Below are positions 45,906-55,995 of a stretch of 64,000 bases of DNA, in pieces. The position numbers and the translations under genes are program-made. Each line of letters opens with the position of its first letter. The first letter of the stretch is position 1. Where the stretch lies: positions 806,001 through 870,000 of the forward strand of contig NZ_JABJWY010000034.1 of the NCBI RefSeq assembly GCF_013167215.1, in the 5' to 3' direction. The notes beneath the pieces are model-generated. The model had not been told where the DNA came from. It worked only from the letters and a program-made list of their open reading frames with translations, and made no database searches. This DNA comes from Sphingobacterium prati (lineage in GTDB: Bacteria > Bacteroidota > Bacteroidia > Sphingobacteriales > Sphingobacteriaceae).

Positions 45906-45940
45906 AATATCTCTAACAAATTGACAGCGGATTAAAAACT

Positions 45941-46285
45941 CTATTTTACTGCGTCTACAACTGCTTTGAAAGCTTCTGGGTTATTTAAAGCTAAGTCAGC
46001 CAAAACCTTACGGTTCAAACCAATGTTTTTAGCGTTTAATTTACCGATCAATTGGGAATAAGAAATTCCGTGTTGACGAGCTCCAGCGTTGATACGTTGA
46101 ATCCATAAAGCTCTAAACTCGCGTTTTTTGGTTTTACGATCGCGGTAAGCGTATTGTAAACCTTTTTCTACTGTATTTTTAGCAATAGTATAAACTTTGC
46201 TACGTGATCCAAAGTAACCTTTTGCAAGGCCTAGGATTTTTTTGCGTCTTCTTCTTGAAGCTACTGCGTTAACCGAACGTGGCAT
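45941..46285 (-). CDS. rplT: Ribosomal protein L20
   Basis: 114 residues: [53 protein letters not shown]. 23S rRNA-binding, assembly protein. Last gene of the thrS operon, 99 nt after rpmI; L20 is a known autoregulator of this operon in other bacteria. Confidence 0.97.
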   Translation of the reverse strand: MPRSVNAVASRRRRKKILGLAKGYFGSRSKVYTIAKNTVEKGLQYAYRDRKTKKREFRALWIQRINAGARQHGISYSQLIGKLNAKNIGLNRKVLADLALNNPEAFKAVVDAVK

Positions 46286-46384
46286 ATTTTTAAAATTAGT
46301 TTGGTAAAAGGTGCCATGTATTTCAATGAACTTACGACCCTGTACCCGGTTAAAAAATTATTATTAAATAAAATCGAATAAAAC

Positions 46385-46585
46385 TTATTTACCGATAGCA
46401 AGCATACGTTTAACGTTGCCCATATCGCCATCAGATACATAACTTGTTTGTGTTAAGTTACGTTTACGTTTTGTGCTCTTTTTTGTCAAGATGTGGCTTT
46501 TGAAAGCGTTTTTTCTTGCAATTTTACCTGTTCCAGTCAATTTGAAACGTTTCTTTGCGCTGGAATTGGTTTTAACTTTTGGCAT
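46385..46585 (-). CDS. rpmI: Ribosomal protein L35
   Basis: 66 residues: [20 protein letters not shown] and [14 protein letters not shown]. Large-subunit protein, in the thrS-infC-rpmI-rplT operon. Confidence 0.97.
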   Translation of the reverse strand: MPKVKTNSSAKKRFKLTGTGKIARKNAFKSHILTKKSTKRKRNLTQTSYVSDGDMGNVKRMLAIGK

Positions 46586-46624
46586 AATACTTATAAATTT
46601 TATATCAATCTGTTAGAATTCTTA

Positions 46625-47185
46625 TTATTTTTTAGGAGCCTTTGGAGCTACTGTTAAAAACATACGTTTCCCTTCTAATTTTGGTAAAAGTTCTACTTTA
46701 CCGTAATCTTCTAGTGCCTGAGCAAAGCGTAACAACAAGATCTCACCTTGATCTTTGTGCACGATAGCGCGGCCTTTGAAGTGTACGTATGCACGCACTT
46801 TCTCACCACTTTCAAGAAACTTAATCGCATGTTTCAATTTGAACTCAAAATCATGCTCACCAGAGTTAGGTCCGAAACGAATTTCTTTGATAACAGTCTG
46901 TTTTGCATTAGCTTTGATTTCCTTTTGTTTCTTCTTCTGTTCGTAAACAAACTTACTGTAGTCGATAATCTTACAAACCGGCGGTACAGCATTTGGCGAA
47001 ATCTCCACTAAATCAAGTTCCAACTCATCAGCCAACTCTAACGCTTTGCGTGTAGGGTAAACTCCTTGTTCCACATTATCTCCTACCAAACGTACCTCAG
47101 GTACCTTGATTAACTCATTAATGCGGTGATCTGGTTCTTTCTTTCTCATTGGTGGTCTTGGACCACCGGGTCTTTTTAATGCCAA
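46625..47185 (-). CDS. infC: Translation initiation factor IF-3
   Basis: 186 residues, ATG start. N-domain: [18 protein letters not shown] and [18 protein letters not shown]; linker Lys-rich; C-domain: [20 protein letters not shown] and [14 protein letters not shown]. Selects the initiator codon. The rare AUU start that allows autoregulation in E. coli is not seen here. 11 nt after thrS. Confidence 0.97.
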   Translation of the reverse strand: MALKRPGGPRPPMRKKEPDHRINELIKVPEVRLVGDNVEQGVYPTRKALELADELELDLVEISPNAVPPVCKIIDYSKFVYEQKKKQKEIKANAKQTVIKEIRFGPNSGEHDFEFKLKHAIKFLESGEKVRAYVHFKGRAIVHKDQGEILLLRFAQALEDYGKVELLPKLEGKRMFLTVAPKAPKK

Positions 47186-47196
47186 ATGTTTAAAAA

Positions 47197-49122
47197 TTAA
47201 ACGGTTATTTCCTTAATTAATATATCTCTAAATTCGTCAGCAGTCATAGTTCCTAATTCTACTGAGCCATGTTTACGTACAGAAACTGTGCCATTTTCCA
47301 CCTCTTTTTCCCCTACAATTAACATATAAGGAAGCTTTTTCACTTCGGCGTCTCTGATTTTTCTGCCCACCTTCTCGTCACGTAAGTCTATCAGTCCGCG
47401 AATATCGGAATTATTTAGCGAATTCAAAACATTTTGCGCATATTCTTCGTATTTTTCTGACACTGGCAAGACGATAAACTGCTCAGGCGCAAGCCATAAC
47501 GGGAACTGCCCCGCACAATGTTCGATCAATACAGCCACAAAACGCTCCAGTGAGCCAAATGGTGCACGGTGGATCATTACTGGGCGATGCTTCATATTAT
47601 CACTACCAGTATACTCTAATTCAAAACGTTCCGGTAAGTTATAGTCAACCTGAATTGTCCCCAATTGCCATTTACGTCCCAACGCATCCTTGACCATGAA
47701 ATCCAATTTCGGCCCATAGAAAGCCGCTTCACCATATTCCACGACAGTTGGCAAACCTTTTTCTTCAGCAGCTTCAATAATCGCCGATTCCGCTAAAGCC
47801 CAGTTCTCATCAGTACCGATATATTTAGTACGGTTTTCAGGATCACGCAATGATACCTGCGCAGTATAGTCATTAAATCCTAAAGCCCCAAATACATAAA
47901 GAACTAAATCGATTACTTTTTTAAACTCATCTTTTACCTGATCCGGACGACAGAACAAGTGTGCATCATCCTGTGTAAAGCCACGTACACGTGTTAGCCC
48001 ATGCAGTTCACCCGATTGCTCGTAGCGATATACGGCACCAAATTCGGCAAAACGAACCGGTAAATCTTTATACGAACGCGGCTTTACCTTATAGATCTCA
48101 CAGTGATGCGGACAGTTCATCGGCTTCAACAAAAACTCTTCACCTTCAATAGGTGTTTTGATGGGTTGAAATGAATCTGCACCGTATTTCTCATAGTGAC
48201 CAGAAGTCACATACAGTTGTTTATGTCCAATATGTGGCGTTACGACAGGCTCATACCCCGAGTTCAACTGTGCTTTTTGTAAAAAATCAATTAGTTTTTG
48301 GCGTAAAGCCGCCCCTTTTGGTAACCATAAAGGCAATCCAGCACCAACTTTCTCAGAAAATGCAAAAAGTTCCAGTTCCTTACCTAACTTACGGTGGTCA
48401 CGTTTTTTTGCTTCTTCAATAAACTTCAAATATTCTGTAAGCTCCGATGCTTTCGGAAAAGTTACACCATAGATACGTGTTAATTGTTTCCGAGATTCAT
48501 CACCCCGCCAATATGCACCGGCAACATTAGTCAGTTTTATGGCTTTGATAAATCCGGTATTCGGAATATGTGGCCCACGGCATAAATCTGTAAAATCACC
48601 TTGGGTATAAAAAGTAATCTTTCCATCTTCCAGATCCTTGATCAGATCCAGCTTATACTCATCCCCTTTTTCGGTAAAATAGGCTAAAGCATCCGATTTA
48701 GAAACGGCTTTACGTTCAAAGGTTTCTTTGCGTTTAGCGAGTTCTAACATTTTGTCCTCGATAGCCTTAAAGTCATCCGAAGAAAATTCGCGATCACCAA
48801 AATCAACATCGTAGTAAAAACCTGTTTCAATGGCTGGTCCAATACCGAATTTAATTCCCGGATACAATGTTTCCAGTGCCTCAGCAAGCAAGTGAGCCGA
48901 AGAATGCCAAAAAGTAGATTTTCCTTTTGTGTCATTCCAGGTCAACAACTTCACGCTAGCGTCTTCTTCAATAGCACGGGCAGAATCCCATACTTCACCA
49001 TTCACCTCAGCAGCAAGAACATTTCTGGCTAACCCTTCAGAAATTGACAAAGCAATTTCTGCTGCAGTGATTCCTTTTTGATATTCTCTAACGGAACCAT
49101 CAGGTAGTGTAATTTTAATCAT
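47197..49122 (-). CDS. thrS: Threonyl-tRNA synthetase
   Basis: 641 residues: TGS domain (about 1-60), editing domain with the zinc-type [11 protein letters not shown], catalytic class II core with [11 protein letters not shown] and [28 protein letters not shown], and the anticodon-binding domain. First gene of the operon with infC, rpmI and rplT. Confidence 0.97.
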   Translation of the reverse strand: MIKITLPDGSVREYQKGITAAEIALSISEGLARNVLAAEVNGEVWDSARAIEEDASVKLLTWNDTKGKSTFWHSSAHLLAEALETLYPGIKFGIGPAIETGFYYDVDFGDREFSSDDFKAIEDKMLELAKRKETFERKAVSKSDALAYFTEKGDEYKLDLIKDLEDGKITFYTQGDFTDLCRGPHIPNTGFIKAIKLTNVAGAYWRGDESRKQLTRIYGVTFPKASELTEYLKFIEEAKKRDHRKLGKELELFAFSEKVGAGLPLWLPKGAALRQKLIDFLQKAQLNSGYEPVVTPHIGHKQLYVTSGHYEKYGADSFQPIKTPIEGEEFLLKPMNCPHHCEIYKVKPRSYKDLPVRFAEFGAVYRYEQSGELHGLTRVRGFTQDDAHLFCRPDQVKDEFKKVIDLVLYVFGALGFNDYTAQVSLRDPENRTKYIGTDENWALAESAIIEAAEEKGLPTVVEYGEAAFYGPKLDFMVKDALGRKWQLGTIQVDYNLPERFELEYTGSDNMKHRPVMIHRAPFGSLERFVAVLIEHCAGQFPLWLAPEQFIVLPVSEKYEEYAQNVLNSLNNSDIRGLIDLRDEKVGRKIRDAEVKKLPYMLIVGEKEVENGTVSVRKHGSVELGTMTADEFRDILIKEITV

Positions 49123-49463
49123 TTACAACTATGATCTTTATATTGTTAAAAAATAGAAAACACAAAACAACATGTACAATTATGTTATTACACTTATGTT
49201 TTCAATAAATAAAGTGTGAAACAAATTTAGCAAAAATTCTGGTAATAAACAGTTTTTTTATGATCTCTTATCCCTTTTTCAGTAGTCCTTCATCTGGTAA
49301 CACCGGATTCAAAAGAAAACAAAAAGCATCGCTCTCACAAAAACCTCCAAAATTACTATTCAATTTTCAATCCCATAAAAATGACATGAATTCCACTGAA
49401 AACAACAGTTTAAATTGAGCATATCATTAATATTTACTACTTTTGCAAACTCAAATTTTAACT
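49123..49463. promoter_or_regulatory. thrS-queE divergent intergenic region
   Basis: TTG at 49415-49417 and TACTTTTG at 49437-49444 (TAnnTTTG), 19 nt apart, form a queE promoter. It places transcription after the upstream frame opening at 49443, supporting the ATG at 49464. Nothing clear for thrS. Confidence 0.5.
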
Positions 49464-50087
49464 ATGTCGAATCAAGTACCAGAAGACGGAACACGATTAC
49501 CTTTGATGGAAGAGTTCTACACCATCCAGGGGGAAGGTTACCACACCGGGACTGCTGCTTATTTCATCAGATTGGGTGGTTGTGATGTGGGGTGCCATTG
49601 GTGCGATGTAAAAGAAAGCTGGGATGCGTCTATCCATCCGCTTACAGCGGCAGATTCAATTATTGAAAATGCCAAGAAATATCCCGCTAAAACAGTTGTT
49701 ATTACAGGTGGAGAGCCACTGATCTATAATTTGGATTACCTTACCAAGGGTCTGCATGCTGCCGGAATAAAAACTTTTATCGAAACATCCGGAGCATATC
49801 CGCTAAGTGGAGAATGGGACTGGATCTGCCTGTCTCCAAAAAAATTCAAAGCACCAAGAAAAGACGTGCTTGATGCTGCCGGGGAACTCAAAGTGATCGT
49901 TTTCAATAAAAGTGATTTTGCCTGGGGTGAAGAATATGCACAATTGGTCGGTCCGAATTGCAAATTATACCTTCAGCCGGAATGGTCCAAATCCAAAGAA
50001 ATGACCCCGTCAATTATTGACTACGTCAAAGAAAATCCGAAATGGGACATCTCCCTACAGACGCACAAATTCCTGAATATCCCTTAA
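49464..50087 (+). CDS. queE: 7-carboxy-7-deazaguanine synthase
   Basis: Radical SAM enzyme of queuosine biosynthesis that turns carboxytetrahydropterin into CDG. 207 residues: MEEFYTIQGEGYHTGTAAYF, the cluster loop GGCDVGCHWCDVKESW (CX3CX2C), VITGGEPLIYN and the late LYLQPEW. The C-terminal half is short, as in this family. queA is 9 kb away. Confidence 0.93.
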   Translation: MSNQVPEDGTRLPLMEEFYTIQGEGYHTGTAAYFIRLGGCDVGCHWCDVKESWDASIHPLTAADSIIENAKKYPAKTVVITGGEPLIYNLDYLTKGLHAAGIKTFIETSGAYPLSGEWDWICLSPKKFKAPRKDVLDAAGELKVIVFNKSDFAWGEEYAQLVGPNCKLYLQPEWSKSKEMTPSIIDYVKENPKWDISLQTHKFLNIP

Positions 50088-50107
50088 AAGGACATAAAAA
50101 TAGTAAT

Positions 50108-50147
50108 AAAAAAAGCATTCAATCTATCGACATTGAATGCTTTTTTT
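50108..50147. terminator. Bidirectional terminator
   Basis: Perfect 16-bp arms 50108-50123 and 50132-50147 (AAAGCATTCAAT...ATTGAATGCTTT), between queE (+) and the WG-repeat gene (-). Confidence 0.85.
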
Positions 50148-50187
50148 GTCATAACCGACAGCTGTTTATCTCAAAAAAAATACTAAA

Positions 50188-51432
50188 TTATTTCACATAT
50201 TCTTTTATAAATACATCGAATTCAAGCGTTTTTGTCTCCTCTCCTTCCTTATCCCGCACCAGAACTTTACCAGCACTGTCTACATCCAAAAATAACAGGT
50301 TAGGCTCAACAATAATTTTTCCATGCTCATCCAATAATCCTATTTTTCCTTCTTCTGAAAACATCAAATAATTACTCAAAAACTTACTTATGTTTTCCTT
50401 TTTATCCAGTAAAACCTTCCCTTCTTGAGTAACGAGTCCAAAACTTCCATCTTTCTGAAAAATAGCCAATCTTTCCGTTGCAGGAGTGAGCCAGTCGAAC
50501 CCTGTTTTGTTTATTTTATTCCCCTTTTTATCCAGTAGCCAGAAGTAATTATCCTTATCTGAAACGATGGCAGTCTGATCATTAAAATAAGCCAAGGAAA
50601 AAAGTGAACAGGACAGCACTTCCTGCCCGGTTGTGCTCTTTATCCCATAATATTCATCATTTGTTTCCTTATCTTTCACCATGACCCACTTAAGCGATCT
50701 ATCCAAAGGAAAAGTATCCTCAAATAAACTCACATCGTCGCCACCCTCCGAAGGACCATCACCTGAAATATCAACAACTTTAATATCCTGAGGCAATCGG
50801 AAATCTTTTACGCCCGCCACATTAGAAACTTTAGTTGTCTCGAAACCTAAATCCGTATTTTGGCCCAGCGACATTTTCAATACCGCTCCTGGCAAATCGT
50901 TTACGAAAGAAAACGCGGTCATGTAATATGCTGGTACTGCTTCAGAATACCACACCGTTGCTTCGGCAGAATCTGTTTGATTCTTAATCAATAATTTCGC
51001 TTTTTTACAAGTTACTCCAGCAATGTCCTCAATTTCACCCAGATCTTGCATCCACACGTAAGGACCCTCAGCATCTTTCAGCTTATTGCTGACAACTTTA
51101 TAGGATGGGTGATAAGATTCTGCCGTGACAATATCGTCTCCTGCTGAAAAAGAATAGGTTTTTGCCAATTTTCTATTCAAAATAGCATGCTCTTTCTGAT
51201 TAACAACAGCTGAAGAATAATTGGCATCTGCTAAGACTTCAACATTCCTATAGGCCGTCTTTCCTTTCAGAAAAGGCTCGTAAAACTCCTTTGCAAACTC
51301 TGGAATCTCATTTTCAAATTTTTCGGGTGAAATCTCACCTTTAAACACCAATTCCATCTGCCATTGTTTATCTTGCCCATGCACTACAGGAATAGACAAT
51401 CCAAACAACAACGCCACTTTGAATAAATTCTT
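50188..51432 (-). CDS. Exported GLPGLI-like protein with WG-type repeats
   Basis: 414 residues from the ATG at 51432 (MKNLFKVALLFGLSIPVVHG). Residues about 20-230 resemble the GLPGLI family: AILNRKL, IAGVTCKKAKLLIKN, ATVWYSEAVPAYY and LPGAVLKMSL. Residues about 235-414 carry WG-like repeats (KWVMVKDKETNDEYYGI; DGSFGLVTQEGKVLLDKK; EGKIGLLDEHGKIIVEP). Function unknown; a surface or periplasmic role is likely. The joining of the two regions is what I see; the first part is a looser match. Confidence 0.65.
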   Translation of the reverse strand, partial: KNLFKVALLFGLSIPVVHGQDKQWQMELVFKGEISPEKFENEIPEFAKEFYEPFLKGKTAYRNVEVLADANYSSAVVNQKEHAILNRKLAKTYSFSAGDDIVTAESYHPSYKVVSNKLKDAEGPYVWMQDLGEIEDIAGVTCKKAKLLIKNQTDSAEATVWYSEAVPAYYMTAFSFVNDLPGAVLKMSLGQNTDLGFETTKVSNVAGVKDFRLPQDIKVVDISGDGPSEGGDDVSLFEDTFPLDRSLKWVMVKDKETNDEYYGIKSTTGQEVLSCSLFSLAYFNDQTAIVSDKDNYFWLLDKKGNKINKTGFDWLTPATERLAIFQKDGSFGLVTQEGKVLLDKKENISKFLSNYLMFSEEGKIGLLDEHGKIIVEPNLLFLDVDSAGKVLVRDKEGEETKTLEFDVFIKEYVK

Positions 51433-51578
51433 CATAAGAATGATAAATATGTAGCTAAATAACAAAAGATAGACCAAAAAGCCTATCCTTCCGCTATATT
51501 TTTTATTTAATTGCTTTTTTCCTTCTCAATTTTTTTATAAAAGGGATAAAAAAACAGCAAATCTTACATGAACTAGCA

Positions 51579-52652
51579 TTACAACAATACTGTCCGTTTT
51601 GTTTTAACCGCCTCGTCACAAGCAAGCGCTATGCGTAAACTGTTGATGGCATCTTCCATGGAAGAAGACAGGTCAAGATCCGCTAAGATTGCCTGCTGAA
51701 AGAAACGCTGCTCCCTGTTACACAATTCCTGATGATCGGGTTCATCAGACAAGTTTATCCGTTCATCTTCTTTGATAAATTCATTACGGTCATCTAAATC
51801 AGCATAATGCACCCGTAAACTTTCTGTTTGCGTATGCGCTGCGACGGAATCCGATTTGCCTTCGTCACTAGCTTTGTCTGCAACAATGGACACTGAGCCC
51901 CGGGGACCGAAAACGTCTTTTACAAAAAATGCATTTTGGCTCACCATAGGGCCCCATCCCGCTTCATACCAACCGACAGACCCGTCCTCAAAATGCAACT
52001 GGAGCTGACCATAATTATAATTCCATGCCGGAATATCGTCAGTGAGTCGGGCACCAATCGCCGAAACACGCACCGGCTTAACACCCGCAATCTGACACAT
52101 CACATCAATGTAGTGAACACCACAGTCAACAATTGGACTCAGACTTGACATCAGATTGCGGTGAACATTCCACATGTAACCATGGCTTTGTTGATTAAGG
52201 TTCATCCGCATGACCAAAGGTTTTCCCATGGTCTTTGCGATCGCTATAAACTTAATCCACGAAGGGTGGTAACGCAGAATATATCCCACCACCAGTTTTT
52301 TACCATATTTTATGGCAGCATTCACGACTTCTTCGGCTGAGGTTACATCTTCCGCCAAGGGCTTCTCAATGAAAACATGAGCGCCTGATTCGAAAGCCTT
52401 AATCGCGTAGTCTCTATGGGTATCCGGATAGGTCGCAATGCAGACAGCATCAGGTTTTGTCTGTTCCAACGCGAACTCATAAGACTCAAAAAGTGGATAT
52501 TCGGAACCTAATTCCACATTAAGTTTACTTTTGCTATCTCCTCGAGCAACCAAACCAACGATCTCAAATCCATCCAGATCATGATAAGCTTTAGCATGGG
52601 AAGCGCCCATATTACCACAGCCTACCACCAATATTCTAATAACTTGCATCAA
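51579..52652 (-). CDS. Gfo/Idh/MocA-family oxidoreductase
   Basis: 357 residues, or 356 from the second Met. Rossmann domain with VVGCGNMGASHAKAYHDL, VCIATYPDTHRDYAIKAFES and the EKPLAEDV motif (catalytic Lys), then the alpha/beta domain with VDCGVHYIDVMCQIAG. NAD(P)-dependent sugar or inositol oxidoreductase; substrate unknown. Alone by its spacing. Confidence 0.9.
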   Translation of the reverse strand: MMQVIRILVVGCGNMGASHAKAYHDLDGFEIVGLVARGDSKSKLNVELGSEYPLFESYEFALEQTKPDAVCIATYPDTHRDYAIKAFESGAHVFIEKPLAEDVTSAEEVVNAAIKYGKKLVVGYILRYHPSWIKFIAIAKTMGKPLVMRMNLNQQSHGYMWNVHRNLMSSLSPIVDCGVHYIDVMCQIAGVKPVRVSAIGARLTDDIPAWNYNYGQLQLHFEDGSVGWYEAGWGPMVSQNAFFVKDVFGPRGSVSIVADKASDEGKSDSVAAHTQTESLRVHYADLDDRNEFIKEDERINLSDEPDHQELCNREQRFFQQAILADLDLSSSMEDAINSLRIALACDEAVKTKRTVLL

Positions 52653-52672
52653 TTATTCGTTTAAACTAAATT

Positions 52673-53263
52673 TTATTTTCTTAACCCCTCCAACGCAAAA
52701 GCAGATCCCGCACCTAACACTGCACCGGCCAATACATCCGTAGGATAATGCACACCCAAATACATCCTAGAATATCCAACACCAGAAGCCCAGAGTAATG
52801 AGGGTGCAACAACATACCATTTTGAATAAGCCCGGGACAACGCAGAGGCCGTCGCAAATGCTGATGAGGTGTGTCCAGAAGGAAAAGAATAACCACTTGC
52901 CGTACGAACGGAAATAAAGTTAGGATATTTTTTAAATGGTCGGCTCCGCTTGATCAAATGCTTTATTCCAACATTAACTAAAGCAGTCACTGCAGTACTA
53001 CTCGCAACGTAGAGTGCATTTTGACGCATTGCTTTGTCATTATTGATAGCCCCTGCCACCAATAAACCAACTGGTACTGCTACCTGTACATAGTTGTTGA
53101 TATCAGAGAGCACTTTGAAGGTTTGTGTCTGAGGTTCACTTCTCGTTTCTGCAATAGATTCCAAAATACGGATATCCAACGTAGAAGCTGGCTTCTCCTG
53201 AGCTACTGAAGCACCAGACAGATAGGTTATCCAGCTTATTAAAATAAAAGCTATTCTTTTCAT
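52673..53263 (-). CDS. PAP2-family phosphatase, exported
   Basis: 196 residues with a signal peptide (MKRIAFILISWITYLSGASV) and helical core. The three PAP2 motifs are complete: KHLIKRSRPFKK (K-x6-RP), PSGHTSSAF (PSGH) and SRMYLGVHYPTDVLAG (SR-x5-H-x3-D). Likely a membrane lipid phosphatase such as for lipid A or undecaprenyl diphosphate; substrate not fixed. Confidence 0.92.
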   Translation of the reverse strand: MKRIAFILISWITYLSGASVAQEKPASTLDIRILESIAETRSEPQTQTFKVLSDINNYVQVAVPVGLLVAGAINNDKAMRQNALYVASSTAVTALVNVGIKHLIKRSRPFKKYPNFISVRTASGYSFPSGHTSSAFATASALSRAYSKWYVVAPSLLWASGVGYSRMYLGVHYPTDVLAGAVLGAGSAFALEGLRK

Positions 53264-53541
53264 CTAGCATAAATTATTTTTCCATATTATAATTCAGTTC
53301 CTTTTTACCCAATTAAATTATTTTCAGCAATATGACCATTGAGATTATCTAAACTGCTTCATCGTCTTATTCAACATTTTTTTGTTGATGAGCAATATCA
53401 ATTTTAAATGACTTTATCCCTTAAAAATAAGGAAATTTCTAAGAATTGTTAGTCTATGTTTCAAACTTTATAACAAACAGCGGGAAATTTTAGAACCTGA
53501 AACCGCCAAGGATCGAATTTTTAAACTTTTTAAAATGATAT

Positions 53542-53573
53542 TTTGTATTTCCCATTAATTTACTATACATTTG
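53542..53573 (+). promoter_or_regulatory. his operon promoter
   Basis: TTTG at 53542-53545 and TACATTTG at 53566-53573 (TAnnTTTG), 20 nt apart; transcription start near 53580, 15 nt before the leader ORF. Upstream, 53264-53541 shows no gene. Confidence 0.65.
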
Positions 53574-53594
53574 CCTCCAGTTATTAATACAAAC

Positions 53595-53660
53595 ATGGTC
53601 TATACCTACGTACATCATTTTCATTTGCATCATCGCCAGTGTGGCGATATGTTGATTTAA
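53595..53660 (+). CDS. his operon leader peptide
   Basis: A 21-codon ORF (MVYTYVHHFHLHHRQCGDML, then I and stop) with five His codons within seven residues (7, 8, 10, 12, 13), just before hisG-hisD. This matches a histidine-sensing attenuator leader. The last His codons overlap the left arm of a 7-bp hairpin (ATCGCCA 53632-53638 / TGGCGAT 53642-53648), and CTACGTA (53606-53612) can pair with TACGTAG (53669-53675) around it. A ribosome stalled on the His codons would block both. No classic U-run terminator is obvious downstream. Confidence 0.8.
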   Translation: MVYTYVHHFHLHHRQCGDMLI

Positions 53661-53737
53661 TGTGTTCTTACGTAGAATACCTTCCCTCTTGTTTGATTTC
53701 TTATTATTAATAATTTACTGCTAACATTTATAAAGCG

Positions 53738-54589
53738 TTGAAAAATCTTAAAATTGCTATCCAAAAATCGGGTAGGTTAAACGAAAAATCTGTTCAATTA
53801 CTGAAAAACTGTGGTTTAGATTTCGAAAACTACAAAAGCTCCTTAATTACTACTGTAGGCAATTTCCCCTTAGAAATACTATTTCTTAGAGATGATGATA
53901 TCCCAGGCTATGTTGAGCAGGGTATCGCCGATCTAGGCATTGTCGGCGAAAATATCATTGACGAAACAGAATCAAAAGTAGAATATATTAAACGGCTTGG
54001 CTTCGGAAAATGCACATTAAAACTAGCGATACCGAAAGATAGTCTTATTCAAGACATCAAAGACCTCAATGGCAAAGCAATCGCAACCTCTTACCCCAAT
54101 ATTCTTAAAAATTTTCTTGATGATTATAAAATCAATGCAGATATACGATTAATATCTGGATCTGTAGAAATTTCACCTGGTCTTGGACTTAGTGACGCAA
54201 TATGTGATATTGTTTCTACAGGTGGAACATTGAAAAGCAATGGTCTCAAACCTTTTGCGGATGTCAAAAATTCTGAAGCGATATTAGTCGGACGAAAAGG
54301 CCTTGAAGGAAATGAAATCCTTGCGGAATTAGTGCAGCGTATCGAATCTGTTCTATTGGCTAAAGAAACCAAATACGTCGTATTGAATGTGGAGAAGAAA
54401 AATCTTCCGGCAATCACTTCCTTATTACATGGTGTAAAAAGTCCCACGGTGGTCCCACTAGCTGAGGAAGGCTGGGTGGCAGTACACACGGTTATTACTG
54501 AGGACGATTTTTGGGATAAAATCAACAAATTAAAAACAGAAGGTGCACAGGGTATCGTTGTGATGCCAATCGAAAAAATCATTCTTTAA
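53738..54589 (+). CDS. hisG: ATP phosphoribosyltransferase, long form
   Basis: First step of histidine synthesis. 283 residues with the C-terminal regulatory domain, so the long (HisG_L) type that binds histidine itself. Start is TTG at 53738 (LKIAIQKSGRLNEKSV follows); no in-frame ATG exists between this and the TAA at 53711. Marks: GIADLGIVGENI, DAICDIVSTGGTLKSNGL, and the tail VAVHTVITEDDFWDKINKLK. 77 nt after the leader stop. Confidence 0.95.
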   Translation: MKNLKIAIQKSGRLNEKSVQLLKNCGLDFENYKSSLITTVGNFPLEILFLRDDDIPGYVEQGIADLGIVGENIIDETESKVEYIKRLGFGKCTLKLAIPKDSLIQDIKDLNGKAIATSYPNILKNFLDDYKINADIRLISGSVEISPGLGLSDAICDIVSTGGTLKSNGLKPFADVKNSEAILVGRKGLEGNEILAELVQRIESVLLAKETKYVVLNVEKKNLPAITSLLHGVKSPTVVPLAEEGWVAVHTVITEDDFWDKINKLKTEGAQGIVVMPIEKIIL

Positions 54590-54610
54590 CCCTCATCGAT
54601 TCTTACGACC

Positions 54611-55903
54611 ATGTTAAAAAAATATGATTACCAATCGCTAGAAAAAGAAGAACTACTCCAATTAATTGACCGGAATACAGACCCGAACAATGCAATCCAG
54701 GATGTGGTCCAAGATATTATTCAGCAGGTACGCATACAAGGTGACACTGTCTTACGCGAATATGCTGCAAAGTTTGATAAAGTGCAACTTGAAAAACTCT
54801 TTTTAGATGCGGATGATATCGACGATTTATCGGCGACTATACACCGCGACCAACAGCGCGCTTTAGAAATTGCCTTCCAAAATATCCACAGATTCCACAG
54901 CACGCAACTTAAAAGGGAACGTACGGTCGAGACAATGCCCGGTGTGAAATGCTGGCGGGAAATACGGCCGATAGAAAAGGTAGGACTCTATATACCTGGA
55001 GGTTCTGCCGTTTTACCGAGCACCCTATTAATGTTGGGAATTCCGGCTCGAATCGCAGGATGTAAAGAGATCGTAGTTTGTTCCCCGCCACAATCCAATG
55101 GGAAAATTAATGGGTTTGTCGCTTATTGTCTAAAATTGCTAAACATTAAGCGTATTTATCTTGTCGGCGGCGCGCAGGCCATTGCAGCCATGGCATTCGG
55201 CACCCAATCTATTCCCAAAGTTGACAAAATCTTTGGGCCGGGAAACCAATTTGTCACGAAAGCAAAAGCAATCATACAAGGATTAACAAATGTTAGTATC
55301 GACATGCCTGCCGGCCCATCTGAAGTGCTTGTTATTGCCGATGAATCTGCAAACCCCGCATTTGTGGCTGCTGACCTTCTCGCGCAGGCAGAACACGGTG
55401 TAGACAGTCAGGCTGTGTTAGTTGCTACTTCGACCGCAATTGTAGATGCTGTTAATATACAACTTGACAAACAATTAGCTGTACTACCACGCAAGGAACT
55501 TGCTTCAAAAGCGATCGAAAACTCTTATGCAGTCACGGTAGGCAACCTTCAGGAAGCCATACAGTTTTCGAATGAATACGCTCCTGAGCACCTTATTTTA
55601 GAAACGGATCAATGGGCACCCTTGACACGCTATATCAGCAATGCTGGTTCTGTATTCTTAGGCCACCTTACACCAGAAAGTGCGGGTGATTACGCATCCG
55701 GAACAAATCATACCTTACCAACCTCTGGCTATGCCAGGTCCTATTCCGGTGTTTCAGTGGATTCTTTTGTAAAGAAAATAACATTTCAGCACATCAATGA
55801 GACCGGACTTCAACAAATCGGATCTACGGTCGAAATACTTGCCGAGCTCGAAGGACTACAAGCACATAAAAATGCCATTTCCATCCGCACCGAACCCGTA
55901 TAA
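54611..55903 (+). CDS. hisD: Histidinol dehydrogenase
   Basis: Last two steps of histidine synthesis, NAD- and Zn-dependent. 430 residues: VGLYIPGGSAVLPSTLLMLG, IYLVGGAQAIAAMAFG, IDMPAGPSEVLVIADESA, LLAQAEHGVDSQAVL, and SGTNHTLPTSGYARSYSGV. A terminator directly follows, so the other his genes are not in this unit. Confidence 0.96.
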   Translation: MLKKYDYQSLEKEELLQLIDRNTDPNNAIQDVVQDIIQQVRIQGDTVLREYAAKFDKVQLEKLFLDADDIDDLSATIHRDQQRALEIAFQNIHRFHSTQLKRERTVETMPGVKCWREIRPIEKVGLYIPGGSAVLPSTLLMLGIPARIAGCKEIVVCSPPQSNGKINGFVAYCLKLLNIKRIYLVGGAQAIAAMAFGTQSIPKVDKIFGPGNQFVTKAKAIIQGLTNVSIDMPAGPSEVLVIADESANPAFVAADLLAQAEHGVDSQAVLVATSTAIVDAVNIQLDKQLAVLPRKELASKAIENSYAVTVGNLQEAIQFSNEYAPEHLILETDQWAPLTRYISNAGSVFLGHLTPESAGDYASGTNHTLPTSGYARSYSGVSVDSFVKKITFQHINETGLQQIGSTVEILAELEGLQAHKNAISIRTEPV

Positions 55904-55923
55904 GCTAGTGGAACTGAAAAAAT

Positions 55924-55960
55924 AAAAAAAGCGGCCGAACATTGTACGGCCGCTTTTTTT
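55924..55960 (+). terminator. Terminator after hisD
   Basis: Perfect arms 55924-55937 and 55947-55960 (AAAGCGGCCG...CGGCCGCTTT), 9-nt loop, seven T. Confidence 0.9.
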
Positions 55961-55995
55961 ATACTTCTGAATCAGACATAAAATCCTAAAGAAAA

